64,000 bases of DNA, from assembly GCA_963810615.1 (NCBI GenBank), contig CAWEOA010000001.1, positions 294,189-358,188 of the forward strand, given 5' to 3'. This stretch comes from JARRQJ01 sp963810615 (lineage in GTDB: Bacteria > Pseudomonadota > Gammaproteobacteria > DRLM01). Under the pieces are notes generated by a model that was not told the DNA's origin, ran no database searches, and saw only the letters and a program-made list of their open reading frames with translations. The translations under genes and the position numbers were made by a program. Shown here piece after piece: positions 15,367 to 25,590 of the stretch. Positions within the stretch are counted from its first letter, which is position 1. Every line of letters begins with the position of its first letter.

Positions 15367-17488
15367 ATGGACAATATGGATGAAATAGTACTTCTTATTG
15401 AAAGTGATCCGACGACTGCCAAGATGATTCGAGAGGAACTCTCAGAAGCAAGATATGGCCCATACGTAATCGAGTGGGCTGAAACACTCTCAGCCGGACT
15501 CGAGCGGCTCAGCCGGGGTGGGGTTAAGGCGATCCTACTCAATTTATCCCTGACGGACAGTCGAGGTATCGATACCTTCGAAAAACTGTATTCGGCCGCT
15601 AGCGACGTCCCGATCCTGATTCTCAGCGATGTGTCCCAGGAAGATTGCGCGCAGCAATCTATACAACACGGCGCGCAGGATTATTTCCTGAAGAATCACA
15701 TCGACGGTTATTCATTATCTCATGCCCTACGTAACGTGATGGCGCGCAAGCTGGCCGAAGAGGCGCTGTTCATCGAAAGGGAGCGGGCGCAAGTCACGCT
15801 AAACTCCATTGGCGATGCGGTAATCAGCAGCGATATCACAGGCAATGTTACCTATCTTAATCTGGTCGCGGAACGCATGACCGGCTGGTCGCGGGAAGAT
15901 GCGGTTGGGCGGCCGCTGGCCGAGGTGCTCCAAATCGTCGACGGCATTACACGCGAATCCGCCCGTAGTCCCATCGATTTGGCCATGCAGCGAGATATGC
16001 CTGTCGGACTCAGTGCTCACTGTATCCTAATCAGGCGCGATGGATCCGAAATATCCATAGAGGATTCCGCCGCTCCCATCCACGATAGCAGCGGTCGTGT
16101 TATCGGTGCTGTGATGGTTTTCCACGATGTCAGCGAGGCACGGGACATGGTGCTCAAAATGTCTCACTTAGCCCAGCATGACTTTCTCACCGATTTACCC
16201 AATCGCGTACTATTAAACGATAGGTTGACACAAGCCATCTCTCTTGCCCGTAGACGAAAAAAGCAATTGGCAGTGCTGTTTCTGGATCTGGACCTGTTCA
16301 AAAACATCAATGATTCTCTGGGTCACCTGATGGGAGACAAATTGCTGAAGTCAGTTGCAGAGCGTTTGAAGGCTTGCGTGCGCAGTTCGGATACCGTCAG
16401 CCGCCAGGGAGGGGATGAATTCGTAATATCTGCTTTCGGATATCGAGCACTCGGGAGATGCCGCACGCCGCGCGGAAAATATCATATCGATGCTGGCGAA
16501 ACATCACAATGTCGCGGGGCACGAACTGAATATCACTATGAGTGTCGGTATCAGCATCTACCCCGATGACGGCAGGGATGCGGAATCCCTGATTAAGAAT
16601 GCCGACGCCGCGATGTATCACGCAAAGCAACTCGGGCGCGACAATTACCAGTTCTTTAAGCAGGAAATAAACGATCGGGTCGTCGAGCGATTATTCATTG
16701 AGGCCGGGCTGCGTCGTGCCGTGGCAAGGCAGGAATTCGCCTTGCATTATCAACCTAAAATTAATCTCGAGACGGGTGAGATTGCCGGCGCCGAGGCACT
16801 GATCCGTTGGCAGAATCCGACGCGAGGATTACTCCCTCCCGGCGAATTTCTGTCCAACGCCGGGGAGAGCGGTCTCATCGTTCCAATCGGCCGCTGGGTA
16901 CTCCGCGAGGCCTGCCGCCAAGTCCGTGCCTGGCTGGATGCGGGGCTTACGCCTTGTTCGGTAGCGATTAACATCTCCGCGGTGGAATTCCGCAGCAAGG
17001 GCTTTATCGAGTACGTACGAGATATCCTATTGGAATCCCGCCTGGGTCCGGGTCATCTCGAGATCGAGCTGGCCGAAAGCGTGCTCATGCAGGATGGCGA
17101 GTCTACAATAATCCTGCTGCAGGCGCTCAAGGCTATGGGGGTGCAGCTCGCCATCGATGACTTTGGTACCGGCTATTCCAGTTTAAGTTATTTAAAACGC
17201 TTTCCCATCGACTCTCTAAAGATAGATAAGTCGTTCGTGCGCGATATTGCCACCGATCCGGACGATGCGACCATCGTCAGTGCAGTGATCGCCATGGGCA
17301 ATAGTCTCAACAAGCGGGTGACGGCCGAGGGCGTGGAAACAAAAGAGCAGCTCGCCTTCCTCCGGGCCGAGCGTTGTGAGGAAGGGCAAGGTTACTACTT
17401 CAGTAGTCCTATGGCCGCAGATGAGTATAGGAAGCTGCTTATGGGCGGCACATTAGAACGATCCAGCAGTATTAATAACTATGGCTAA
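15367..17488 (+). pseudogene. REC-PAS-GGDEF-EAL c-di-GMP protein, frameshifted copy 1
   Basis: Domains in order: receiver-like (about residues 5-120), PAS (140-265), GGDEF (about 280-440; RSSD I-site, RQGGDEF intact) and EAL (about 460-700; AEALIRW, INIS, DDFGTGYSSL, AEGVET). After GGDEFVI the frame breaks; comparison with copy 2 shows one extra A near 16434 (GTAATATCTGC versus GTAATTCTGC), and the remaining part continues from about 16440 to 17488. The receiver has Asn where the phospho-acceptor Asp is expected (AILLNLSLTDSRG). If real, the break yields a protein cut inside GGDEF plus an orphan EAL. The start at 15367 aligns with the start of copy 2. Confidence 0.85.
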
Positions 17489-17644
17489 GCTATTCAAGCT
17501 TGCGCTATAGGATCATTAATCAGTCAGTGCTACCGCTTAAGTGCGATTCCGAACAGAGCGGATCTTCATTACACCTTATCCTGTGTTCCCATAATGACGG
17601 CTTATTGTCGAAGTCTACTTGGATGGTACAACAAGGGATTTTTT

Positions 17645-19747
17645 ATGAATAAGGATATTATGGGTGAAAGGGTGCTTGTTATTGAAGGAGATCCCGTGAC
17701 TGTTAAGCTGATCCGGGAGGCTCTGGCAGAGGTGAGATACGGCCCATTCGTTATCGAATGGGCCGCCACATTCGCTTTAGGACTCGAGCGGCTAGATAAG
17801 GGAGACATCAAAGCGGTATTACTTAGCCTCTCCCTGTGCGACAGCCAAGGTATCAAGACCTTGGATAAACTACTCTCGGTCGCAGGTCATGTTCCGGTCC
17901 TGATACTCAGTGATCTCGATCAAGAGAACATCATGCAGAAAGCCATGCAGCACGGCGCGCAGGACTATTTACTAATAGAACACATCGACGGTTACTCATT
18001 GTCTCATGCTTTACGTAACGTGATGGCGCGTAAACTGGCGGAAGAGACGCTGTCTATTGAAAAGGAACGCGCTCAAGTAACGCTGAACTCCATTGGCGAT
18101 GCGGTAATTAGCGCTGATCTAGCCGGGAATGTCACTTATCTTAATATGGTCGCTGAACGTATGACCGGATGGTTACTGGAGGATGCGGTCGGGCGGCCGC
18201 TGGCCGAGGTACTCCGAATCGTCGACGGCGTTACGCGGCTATTCACCCGTAGTTCCTTCGAATTGGCCGTGAAGCGAAACAAACCCGTGGGTAACGGAAC
18301 GCACTTTATCCTAATCCGCCGAGACGGATCTGAAATTTCCATAAAGGATTCCGCCGCCCCAATCCACGACAGCGGCGGCCGCGTGATCGGTGCCGTGACG
18401 GTTTTGCACGATGTCAGCGAGGCGCAAGCGATGATGCTCAAGATGTCTCATTTAGCCCAGCATGATGTTCTGACAAATTTGCCCAATCGCGTGCTTTTAA
18501 ATGACAGGCTGATGCAAGCGATATCCATCGCCCGCCGCCATCGCAAGAAATTGGCGGTGCTGATTCTGGATCTTGACCTATTTAAAAACATCAATGATTC
18601 TCTGGGACATCTGATGGGAGACAAACTGCTGAAGTCGGTTGCAGAGCGTTTGAAGGCTTGCGTACGCAGTTCGGATACCGTTAGCCGTCAGGGTGGAGAT
18701 GAATTTGTAATTCTGCTTACGGATATCGAGCACTTAGAAGATGCCGCGCGCCGCGCGGAAAATATCATCTCGGTACTGTCAGACCATCACAGTATCGCGG
18801 GACACGAACTCAACGTCACCGTAAGCATCGGTATCAGCATCTATCCCGAGGATGGCGGGGATGCGGAATCTCTGATTAAGAATGCCGACGCCGCGATGTA
18901 TCACGCAAAGCAACTCGGGCGCGACAGTTACCAGTTCTTTAAGCAAGAAATAAACGACCGGGTCGTGGAGCGGCATTCCCTCGAGGCCGGCCTGCGTCGT
19001 GCTATGACCAGGAAAGAGTTTGTCTTGCACTATCAACCCAAAATCAATCTCGAGACCGGCGAAATTACCGGCGCCGAGGCGCTCATCCGCTGGCAGCATC
19101 CGACGCGTGGACTCATCTCTCCTGGAGAGTTCGTGTCCATCGCCGAAGAGATCGGCCTCATTGTGCCAATCGGCCGCTGGGTGCTTCGTGAAGCCTGCCG
19201 GCAAGTCCGTACCTGGCTGGATGCAGGTCTACTTCCCAGCCCGGTGGCGATTAACATCTCGGCATTGGAATTTCGCAGCGAGGGTTTCCTCGAAGGCGTA
19301 CGTGACATTCTGTTGGAAACTCGTTTGGCGCCTGGTTATCTCGAGATTGAGCTGACCGAAAGCGTGCTCATGCAGGATGGTGAATCCACGTCCATTATGC
19401 TGCAGTCGCTTAAGGCTATGGGAGTGCAGATCGCCATCGATGACTTCGGCACCGGCTACTCCAGTTTAAGTTATTTAAAGCGCTTTCCCATCGACTCACT
19501 GAAGATAGATCAGTCATTCGTGCGCGACATAGCGACCGATCCTGACGATGCCACAATTGTGAGTGCTGTGATCGCCATGGGCAATAGCCTTAATAAACGA
19601 GTCTGCACCGAGGGCGTAGAAACGCGAGAACAGCTCACTTTTCTGCAAGGCAAGCATTGTAGTGAAGGGCAGGGTTATTACTTTAGCCGACCGGTGGCCG
19701 CTGAGGAGTATACTAAGGTACTTAGAGCCGGAATATCGGGATTCTAG
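17645..19747 (+). CDS. REC-PAS-GGDEF-EAL bifunctional c-di-GMP protein, copy 2
   Basis: 700-residue cytoplasmic protein. A receiver-like domain (5-120) has Ser in place of the phospho-acceptor Asp (AVLLSLSLCDSQG) and Ile in place of the conserved Lys (DYLLIEHID), so it is probably a pseudo-receiver. PAS follows (about 140-265). GGDEF has an RSSD I-site and an intact RQGGDEF. EAL has AEALIRW, INIS, ELTES, DDFGTGYSSL, LKIDQSF and EGVET, so phosphodiesterase residues are complete. Both synthesis and hydrolysis of c-di-GMP are possible. It is a close tandem duplicate of the broken gene upstream, 156 bases away. The ATG at 17645 is preferred over 17594 by alignment. Confidence 0.92.
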   Translation: MNKDIMGERVLVIEGDPVTVKLIREALAEVRYGPFVIEWAATFALGLERLDKGDIKAVLLSLSLCDSQGIKTLDKLLSVAGHVPVLILSDLDQENIMQKAMQHGAQDYLLIEHIDGYSLSHALRNVMARKLAEETLSIEKERAQVTLNSIGDAVISADLAGNVTYLNMVAERMTGWLLEDAVGRPLAEVLRIVDGVTRLFTRSSFELAVKRNKPVGNGTHFILIRRDGSEISIKDSAAPIHDSGGRVIGAVTVLHDVSEAQAMMLKMSHLAQHDVLTNLPNRVLLNDRLMQAISIARRHRKKLAVLILDLDLFKNINDSLGHLMGDKLLKSVAERLKACVRSSDTVSRQGGDEFVILLTDIEHLEDAARRAENIISVLSDHHSIAGHELNVTVSIGISIYPEDGGDAESLIKNADAAMYHAKQLGRDSYQFFKQEINDRVVERHSLEAGLRRAMTRKEFVLHYQPKINLETGEITGAEALIRWQHPTRGLISPGEFVSIAEEIGLIVPIGRWVLREACRQVRTWLDAGLLPSPVAINISALEFRSEGFLEGVRDILLETRLAPGYLEIELTESVLMQDGESTSIMLQSLKAMGVQIAIDDFGTGYSSLSYLKRFPIDSLKIDQSFVRDIATDPDDATIVSAVIAMGNSLNKRVCTEGVETREQLTFLQGKHCSEGQGYYFSRPVAAEEYTKVLRAGISGF

Positions 19748-19814
19748 CGACGCCTAAATAGCGGGGATAGTATTCTGCGAGTCGGTGTAATAAAACGATA
19801 AATTACCCCGCGGC

Positions 19815-20037
19815 GTGCATATATTCGATAGCGATCAGAGTATGCAGGATGATACTGCGATCGTTACAGCCATTATCGCCATGGCTCACAGCCTGAAAAT
19901 GGTGGTGGTGGCCGAAGGTGTGGAGACCAAGCAACAGTTCGATTTCTTAAGATGGCTCGATTGCGATTAATCTAGGGTTTTCCATCAGCAAGCCGCTGCC
20001 CTTGGCGGAGATCAATCGCTTTTTGCGGCGAGGCCGC
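19815..20037 (+). pseudogene. Remnant of a third EAL domain, C-terminal end only
   Basis: About 70 codons with no start: FDSDQSMQDDTAIVTAIIAM, then AHSLKMVVVAEGVETKQQFD up to LDCD and a stop. The following frame continues the same domain as GFSISKPLPLAEINRFLRRG. This is the last two helices and strand of an EAL domain with one +1 shift near 19966. It is more diverged from copies 1 and 2 than they are from each other, so it is an older neighbour rather than a recent duplicate. Confidence 0.8.
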
Positions 20038-20382
20038 CAAGTACTGTATTTCGCCCCCATCAATATCCGGTAAATCTTTCCCTCATTACCCTTAAAAGCG
20101 CTAATATTTGGCAACAGATGTAAATGTGCCGGTAAACCTCGATGGTGATGACGATAGCGAGTGCCGGCATGCATCTGTTCGGCATTTTATCATCGGTTGA
20201 GTAGGAGTGCTTTCTGCCTGTTACTAATAAGTAAGGAGGATCGATTATGACCAAAGATGAAGCGCAACTCATTAATTATATCTGACGGATCGCGAGTTCT
20301 TTTTTTAGTGTTGGCGGTGAAGAGGGGCCTGCGTATAACCATGGCGCGGCATGTTAAGACCGACTAGCGTTGAGGAGGTGCT

Positions 20383-20562
20383 ATGATTCATATCGACCTT
20401 GATACTATAGAGCGAAACATCTTGTTGGAGACCTTGGTAAGCTATCTTTCGGATCTGAGCGTCGAAATAGCCGATACCGATAGCTCGGAGTTTAGGAGCC
20501 AGTTAAAGACTAAGCGCGATGTATTGAATAAGATTCTGGATGCGGTGAAACAGACGCGCTGA
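20383..20562 (+). CDS. 59-residue helical protein of unknown function upstream of hppA
   Basis: The frame starts at ATG 20383 behind a very good RBS (GAGGAGGTG at 20371-20379) and ends at TGA 20560-20562. The protein starts MIHIDLDTIERNILLETLVS and ends LDAVKQTR; it is acidic in the middle, predicted all-helical, has no Cys and no membrane helix. It lies 71 bases before hppA in the same direction, so the two may be co-transcribed. I do not recognise a family. Composition and the RBS argue for a real gene. Confidence 0.6.
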   Translation: MIHIDLDTIERNILLETLVSYLSDLSVEIADTDSSEFRSQLKTKRDVLNKILDAVKQTR

Positions 20563-20633
20563 AATGTTCAGCATCCCGCATTGCCGGCTGTCTGCAGAGG
20601 CGATGTAAGCATAATGATAAGGAATCCGAGCTT

Positions 20634-22682
20634 ATGAATCTTGTTGTGGGCTTGAGTCTTGCGGCGGCGGGTCTCGGTATCTGCTACGCGGTATGGTGCG
20701 CCCGCTGGATACTAAGTCAGGATGAAGGGATCCCGGCTTTGCAGCCACCCTATCGGGCGATTCGTGATGCGGCCCAGGCCTTCCTGCGTACCCAATATAC
20801 GACCATATTTAAAGTCGGTCTCGCATTTATCGTCGTATTGGCGATCGCCCCCCATTTGGGGGTGTTGACCGCCGTGGGCTTTGCCGTGGGCGGCCTGTGT
20901 TCCGCACTGGCCGGCGCGGCGGGCATGTGGGTATCGGTGCGCGCCAATGTACGCACTGCGGCGGCGGCCGAAAATGGACTGGCCAGCGCCTTGCGGGTAG
21001 CGGTGCGCTCCGGATCGTTCACGGGTTTTCTGGTGGGTGCGCTGGCATTGGCCAGCGTCAGCGGCTTCTATATCTTATTATGGGCCTTGAGTACCTCGGC
21101 TGTGCCCGATCTGCAGCCCATGGCCGGCCTCGGTTTCGGCGCATCGCTGGTCAGTATCTTTGCCCGCCTCGGCGGCGGTATCTTTACCAAGGCCGCCGAT
21201 GTGGGCGCGGACCTGGTGGGGAAGATCGAGCAGGGCATTCCCGAAGACGATCCGCGCAACCCGGCGGTCATCGCCGATAACGTCGGCGATAATGTGGGTG
21301 ATTGCGCCGGCATGGCCGCAGACCTGTTCGAGAGTTATGCCGTCACCCTGATCGCCACCGTCCTGGTAGCCGAATGGTTGTTGCCGGTGCATATGGTCGC
21401 GCAGCATTATCCCCTGGCCTTGGGGGCGGTGGGTCTGGTGGCCGGAATGATAGGTATGCAGGCGGTACGCCTGGGGAAAGACTCCCATATCCTCTATGCC
21501 TTGTTACGCGGCGTGGTAGTGAGCACAGTGCTTGCCGCCGTGGGTTTCTATGCCGTCAGTCACTGGTTGGTGGTGGGGATGGGTGCCTTCAGTGCGGATA
21601 AATTATTCGCAGTCACGCTGGTGGGCCTGGTTATCGCCTTGACGCTGGTGGGTTCCACCATCTACTTCACCTCCAGCAGCTTCGCGCCGGTACGCAGCAT
21701 CGCCCGTGCCTCCCGTTCCGGGCACGCCACCAATATAATCACCGGTCTGGCGGTTGGTATGAAGTCCACGGTGCTGCCGGTAATGATCGTCGCCGCGGGC
21801 ATCATCGTCGTATATGGCCTGGCCGGCGTATACGGCATCGCCATCGCAACCTGCGCCATGCTGTCCCTGACGCCGGTGATTGTGACCATAGATGCCTACG
21901 GCCCGGTGACCGATAACGCCGGCGGTATCGCCGAGATGGCGCACTTGCCGGAAGATGTGCGCAAGGTCACCGACACGCTGGACGCGGCAGGCAATACCAC
22001 CAAGGCGGTCACCAAGGCCTTCGCCATCGGCTCGGCCGGGCTGGCGGCACTGGCCTTATTCGGTGCCTACACCATTGATTTCGGTGTTCATGGCCATGTG
22101 TTCGATTTCTCCATCGGTGATCCCTATACCCTGGCCGGATTGTTCATCGGCGCCCTGTTGCCATATCTTTTCAGCGGCTACATCCTGGATGCGGTGGGCG
22201 TGGCGGCGGCGCGGGTGGTGGCGGAGGTCAGGGAGCAGTTCCACGCCCATCCCGAGATTATGGCGGGAACACGCCTGCCGGATTATGCCCGCACCGTGAG
22301 CATCCTCACTCGCGAATCCTTGCGCGGCATGCTCATACCGGGTCTGATTCCGGTGGCGGCGCCACTGCTCATCGCTCTGATCTGGGTGCCGTTCGGGCCC
22401 CATGGCAGCGCCGTGCAACTCATGGGCGGTTTGCTCATGGGGGTCATCATCAGCGGTTACCTGATGGCGGTGTCCATGAGTACCGGCGGCGCGGCCTGGG
22501 ACAATGCCAAAAAATACATCGAGGCCGGTCATGAAGGCGGCAAAGGTTCACCGGCTCATCACGCCGCCATCACCGGCGATACGGTCGGCGATCCATACAA
22601 AGATACGGCGGGGCCGGCCATCAATCCCATGATCAAGGTCATCAATCTAATCGCCTTGTTGCTGGTGCCCTTCCTCGCGTAG
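20634..22682 (+). CDS. hppA: Membrane-bound H+-translocating pyrophosphatase, K+-independent type
   Basis: 682-residue integral membrane pump coupling PPi hydrolysis to ion export. The PPi-binding stretch runs DVGADLVGKIEQGIPEDD and, shortly after, IADNVGDNVGDCAGMAADLFE; a second Asp-rich motif is DAYGPVTDNAGGIAEM, and the C-terminal GDTVGDPYKDTAGPAINPMIK is complete. In AGNTTKAVTKAFAIGSAGLAAL, K457 and T460 occupy the two positions that separate K+-independent H+-PPases (Lys, Thr) from K+-dependent ones (Ala, Gly/Ala). H+ transport without K+ activation is therefore expected. About 16 membrane helices. Confidence 0.96.
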   Translation: MNLVVGLSLAAAGLGICYAVWCARWILSQDEGIPALQPPYRAIRDAAQAFLRTQYTTIFKVGLAFIVVLAIAPHLGVLTAVGFAVGGLCSALAGAAGMWVSVRANVRTAAAAENGLASALRVAVRSGSFTGFLVGALALASVSGFYILLWALSTSAVPDLQPMAGLGFGASLVSIFARLGGGIFTKAADVGADLVGKIEQGIPEDDPRNPAVIADNVGDNVGDCAGMAADLFESYAVTLIATVLVAEWLLPVHMVAQHYPLALGAVGLVAGMIGMQAVRLGKDSHILYALLRGVVVSTVLAAVGFYAVSHWLVVGMGAFSADKLFAVTLVGLVIALTLVGSTIYFTSSSFAPVRSIARASRSGHATNIITGLAVGMKSTVLPVMIVAAGIIVVYGLAGVYGIAIATCAMLSLTPVIVTIDAYGPVTDNAGGIAEMAHLPEDVRKVTDTLDAAGNTTKAVTKAFAIGSAGLAALALFGAYTIDFGVHGHVFDFSIGDPYTLAGLFIGALLPYLFSGYILDAVGVAAARVVAEVREQFHAHPEIMAGTRLPDYARTVSILTRESLRGMLIPGLIPVAAPLLIALIWVPFGPHGSAVQLMGGLLMGVIISGYLMAVSMSTGGAAWDNAKKYIEAGHEGGKGSPAHHAAITGDTVGDPYKDTAGPAINPMIKVINLIALLLVPFLA

Positions 22683-22726
22683 AGATCCGGAATGATCACC
22701 AGCCGGTACACAATCCATGTTTGCGC

Positions 22727-24118
22727 TTAGAGCTTGAAGCTCTGTCCGAGCTTTGGCATTTCTACCTGGGTGTCTTTCAACAAGGTTGCGAAATGCTGCA
22801 TCGCATCTTCGTCGCCATGGACCAGGAAGGTGCGGGCCGGGGTACCGATCTGGCGGTGCCAGGCCAGGAGTTCGGCCTGGTCGGCGTGGGCGGAGAAGCC
22901 GTTGATGGTGTGGATATGGGCGCGGACCCGGATCTCGTCGCCGAATATGCGTACCTGTTTCGCGCCGTCGATGATGGTCCGTGCCAGGGTACCCCGTGCG
23001 GCAAAGCCGACGAACACGACACTGGAGTCCTTGCGCCACAGATGATGTTTGAGGTGATGGCGGACTCTGCCACCGGTGCACATGCCCGAACCCGCCATAA
23101 TGATCGCACCGCCACCGATACGGTTGAGGGCCATGGACTCGGCGGTCTCACGGGTGAAATGCAGGCCCGGCAATTGAAATGGATCGCGGCCCTCGCGAAA
23201 CAGTTCGGCGATGTGCGGTTCGTAGCACTCGGGATGGCGCTCGAAGATCTCGGTTGCCGATATCGCCATGGGTGAATCCAGAAACACCTGGACTGAACGC
23301 GGCAAGCGGCCGGACTCCATGCCTTCGCGCAGATAAAAGAGAATATCCTGGGCGCGTTCCAGGGCGAAGGTGGGAATGATCACATTGCCGCCGCGTTGGA
23401 AGGTGTCCGTGATCGCCGTATACATTTCTTCGATGGACGGCTGCATCTGTTTGTGAAGACGGTTGCCGTAGGTGGTCTCCATGACCACTTCATCGGCCTT
23501 GGACGGCGTCGCCGGATTGCGCAACAACGGCCGTCCGGCGTTGCCGAGGTCGCCGGAGAACAGGATCGTGCGCCGCTTTTCGCCTTCGTTCAGCTCGAGA
23601 AAAACGCAGGCGGAGCCGAGGATGTGGCCGGCATCGTGAAAGGTGACGTTAATTCCCGGAGCCAGTTCCAGTGTTTTGCCGTAGACCGCCGTACGTCCGA
23701 AGTATTCGAGGCTGTTCATGGCGTCAAGTATGGTGTACAGCGGCGGCGGGGCCTCGTGGTTGCCTCCATGCCGGGCTGCCTTGCGTGCTTGGTAGCGCGC
23801 TTCTTCCTCTTGAATATGGGCGGAATCCAGCATTACCAGGCGCGCCAGTTCACGCGAAGCGGCGGTGGTGATGATCTCGCCGCGAAAGCCGCGCTTTACC
23901 AACAACGGCAAGCGTCCGCAGTGATCCAGGTGGGCGTGGGTGAGCAGCACATAATCGATAGCGGCGGGGTCGAAACCGAATGGCTCGCTATTTTCTTCGT
24001 TGAGTTCGCGTCCGCCTTGATACATACCGCAATCAATGAGAATGCGCAGGCCGGTGCATTCGACCAGGTGGCAAGAGCCGGTGACGCCACGGTCCGCACC
24101 ATGAAATGAAATTTCCAT
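22727..24118 (-). CDS. Beta-CASP metallo-beta-lactamase-fold RNase-like hydrolase
   Basis: 463-residue cytoplasmic zinc hydrolase. The N-terminal metallo-beta-lactamase part has LTHAHLDHCGRLP (HxHxDH motif) and HDAGHILGSA. The inserted beta-CASP domain spans about residues 205-340, and the RMMBL-like C-terminus has TINGFSAHADQ and a VHGDEDA segment. The MCTGGRVRHHLKHHL segment is typical of the CPSF/YSH1-like bacterial group, generally predicted to act on RNA. The ATG at 24118 follows AGGGGTGG; a GTG two codons earlier is the alternative. Convergent with hppA, 44 bases between the stops. Confidence 0.9.
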   Translation of the reverse strand: MEISFHGADRGVTGSCHLVECTGLRILIDCGMYQGGRELNEENSEPFGFDPAAIDYVLLTHAHLDHCGRLPLLVKRGFRGEIITTAASRELARLVMLDSAHIQEEEARYQARKAARHGGNHEAPPPLYTILDAMNSLEYFGRTAVYGKTLELAPGINVTFHDAGHILGSACVFLELNEGEKRRTILFSGDLGNAGRPLLRNPATPSKADEVVMETTYGNRLHKQMQPSIEEMYTAITDTFQRGGNVIIPTFALERAQDILFYLREGMESGRLPRSVQVFLDSPMAISATEIFERHPECYEPHIAELFREGRDPFQLPGLHFTRETAESMALNRIGGGAIIMAGSGMCTGGRVRHHLKHHLWRKDSSVVFVGFAARGTLARTIIDGAKQVRIFGDEIRVRAHIHTINGFSAHADQAELLAWHRQIGTPARTFLVHGDEDAMQHFATLLKDTQVEMPKLGQSFKL

Positions 24119-24175
24119 TACCACCCCCTGTATAGTTGTTCTGATAGTGTTAACCAGCCACGCTGAGACGAGTAT

Positions 24176-25147
24176 TCAGCTATGCGCTGGAATTAAGGGT
24201 TCGCCGTTGGCTTCGTGCCAGCGCAGGATACCGTCCCAGATATCCTGTGCGGTTTCGGCGAACCAGAACAGTTCGCGATCCTCTTCGTCGATCACCCCTT
24301 CATCGACCAGAAAGTCCACATTAATGGCTTGCCGCCAATAGTCTTCGCCCACCAGCACAATGGGTACCGGTTTGATCTTGCGCGTTTGCACCAGGGTCAG
24401 GGTTTCGAACAGCTCGTCAAAGGTACCATAACCGCCGGGAAACGCCACCAGCGCCCGGGTGCGCAGCAGGAAGTGCAGTTTGCGCAGGGCGAAGTAGTGG
24501 AAGCGGAAGCATAGTTCCGGTGTGATATAGGGGTTTGGGTACTGCTCATGAGGCAGGTTGATGTTCAAGCCTATGGATTTACTGTGCACGTCATAGGCGC
24601 CGCGATTGGCGGCTTCCATGATACCGGGTCCGCCGCCGGTCATGATTACCAGTTGGCCGTCCCCGGTCGCTTGCCCCGCCTTGCCCACCAGACTGCCGAA
24701 CTCCTGCGCAACTTCATAATAACGACTCTTCGCCAGGACGCGTTCGGCTATTGCCAGTTCCCGCTGCAGCTTTTCGTTGTCCGGATCCGAAGCAAGTAGT
24801 TTTCGTAAGGAATCGACCTTGAATTGTGTGGCGGCGGGTTCTTGTATGCGCGTGCTGCCGAAGACGACGATGGTATGACGGATGCCGTGTTCTTCTAGCA
24901 GGAGCTCCGGTTTTTGATAATCGATTTGCAGACGAACCCCGCGAGTTTCGTCACGCTGGAGGAAGCTGACATCCTGGTCTGCCTGGCGATAGCTGGGGCT
25001 GTCCATGATGGCCCGGATGCGTCGCGGAGCATCCGGATCTTCTGCCGAGGGTTTGGGGCGATGCCAGGGTAGGGGTTCTCGCCGCTGTTGTGGGTGTGCA
25101 GGTGCCGGGATCCGCGGATGTCTTGCCGGAACAGGTTTCTTCGCCAT
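24176..25147 (-). CDS. LOG-family (TIGR00730-like) Rossmann nucleotide-binding protein
   Basis: 323 residues. A disordered, Pro/Arg-rich N-terminal 45 residues precede a Rossmann core containing VVFGSTRIQEP, MTGGGPGIMEAANRGA (the PGGGxGxM-like phosphate loop) and FPGGYGTFDELFE (the PGGxGTxxE motif). LOG proteins hydrolyse cytokinin-type or other nucleoside monophosphates to the free base and ribose 5-phosphate; older annotations call them lysine decarboxylases, which is not supported. The bacterial substrate is unknown. AAGGA lies 8 bases before the ATG. It is upstream of the beta-CASP gene, same strand, 57 bases apart, probably one transcript. Confidence 0.9.
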   Translation of the reverse strand: MAKKPVPARHPRIPAPAHPQQRREPLPWHRPKPSAEDPDAPRRIRAIMDSPSYRQADQDVSFLQRDETRGVRLQIDYQKPELLLEEHGIRHTIVVFGSTRIQEPAATQFKVDSLRKLLASDPDNEKLQRELAIAERVLAKSRYYEVAQEFGSLVGKAGQATGDGQLVIMTGGGPGIMEAANRGAYDVHSKSIGLNINLPHEQYPNPYITPELCFRFHYFALRKLHFLLRTRALVAFPGGYGTFDELFETLTLVQTRKIKPVPIVLVGEDYWRQAINVDFLVDEGVIDEEDRELFWFAETAQDIWDGILRWHEANGEPLIPAHS

Positions 25148-25590
25148 CGCAATGTCCTTGAAATCGGGTAACGGTATCTGAAAAAATCCCGCTTACATTA
25201 CCCTTGCTCTTTAGATAGGGCCATGGCTATGAGCATACTAGATATCCGGCAGCGGTTGCAGTGGCCCAACATGCTCACGGCGACGGATGATCGCAGAGAA
25301 AGTGCGCGGATAGGCTGATAGAGTCCTTAGGCGGAATTTAATTCCATAATCCGCGTTCTGTGGGGGCGCATTCCATCCCGGATCCGCTATGACATAGGAA
25401 TCTCTTCGCAGAGGACGACAAGGATACCGTGCTCTCCAGCCCAGCTTCGTGGTCGGTAATGCTAATCGGCGGCTAATTTTCGATTGCTATCTTCTCGGTG
25501 ACGTGACGGTGAGCGCGATTTTATCGAATGATGATGTCAAATAATGCTGAATATATTATCGTTATTTTTCACCTTATTTCTCGACCATTA
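25148..25590. other. Intergenic stretch, no gene seen
   Basis: About 440 bases upstream of the LOG gene with no supported reading frame. It must contain the promoter for the leftward LOG/beta-CASP transcript. It ends at the MITE-like element. Confidence 0.5.

Noticed and set aside
20247..20285. 12-codon frame MTKDEAQLINYI behind AAGGAGG
   Set aside because: Good ribosome site but stops at TGA after 12 codons; reading through TGA would give about 34 residues ending in Cys. No selenocysteine element seen; a decayed small gene is more likely.
24176..25147. Lysine decarboxylase
   Set aside because: The GGGPGIMEA and PGGYGTFDE motifs define LOG-type nucleotide hydrolases; no pyridoxal phosphate site is present.
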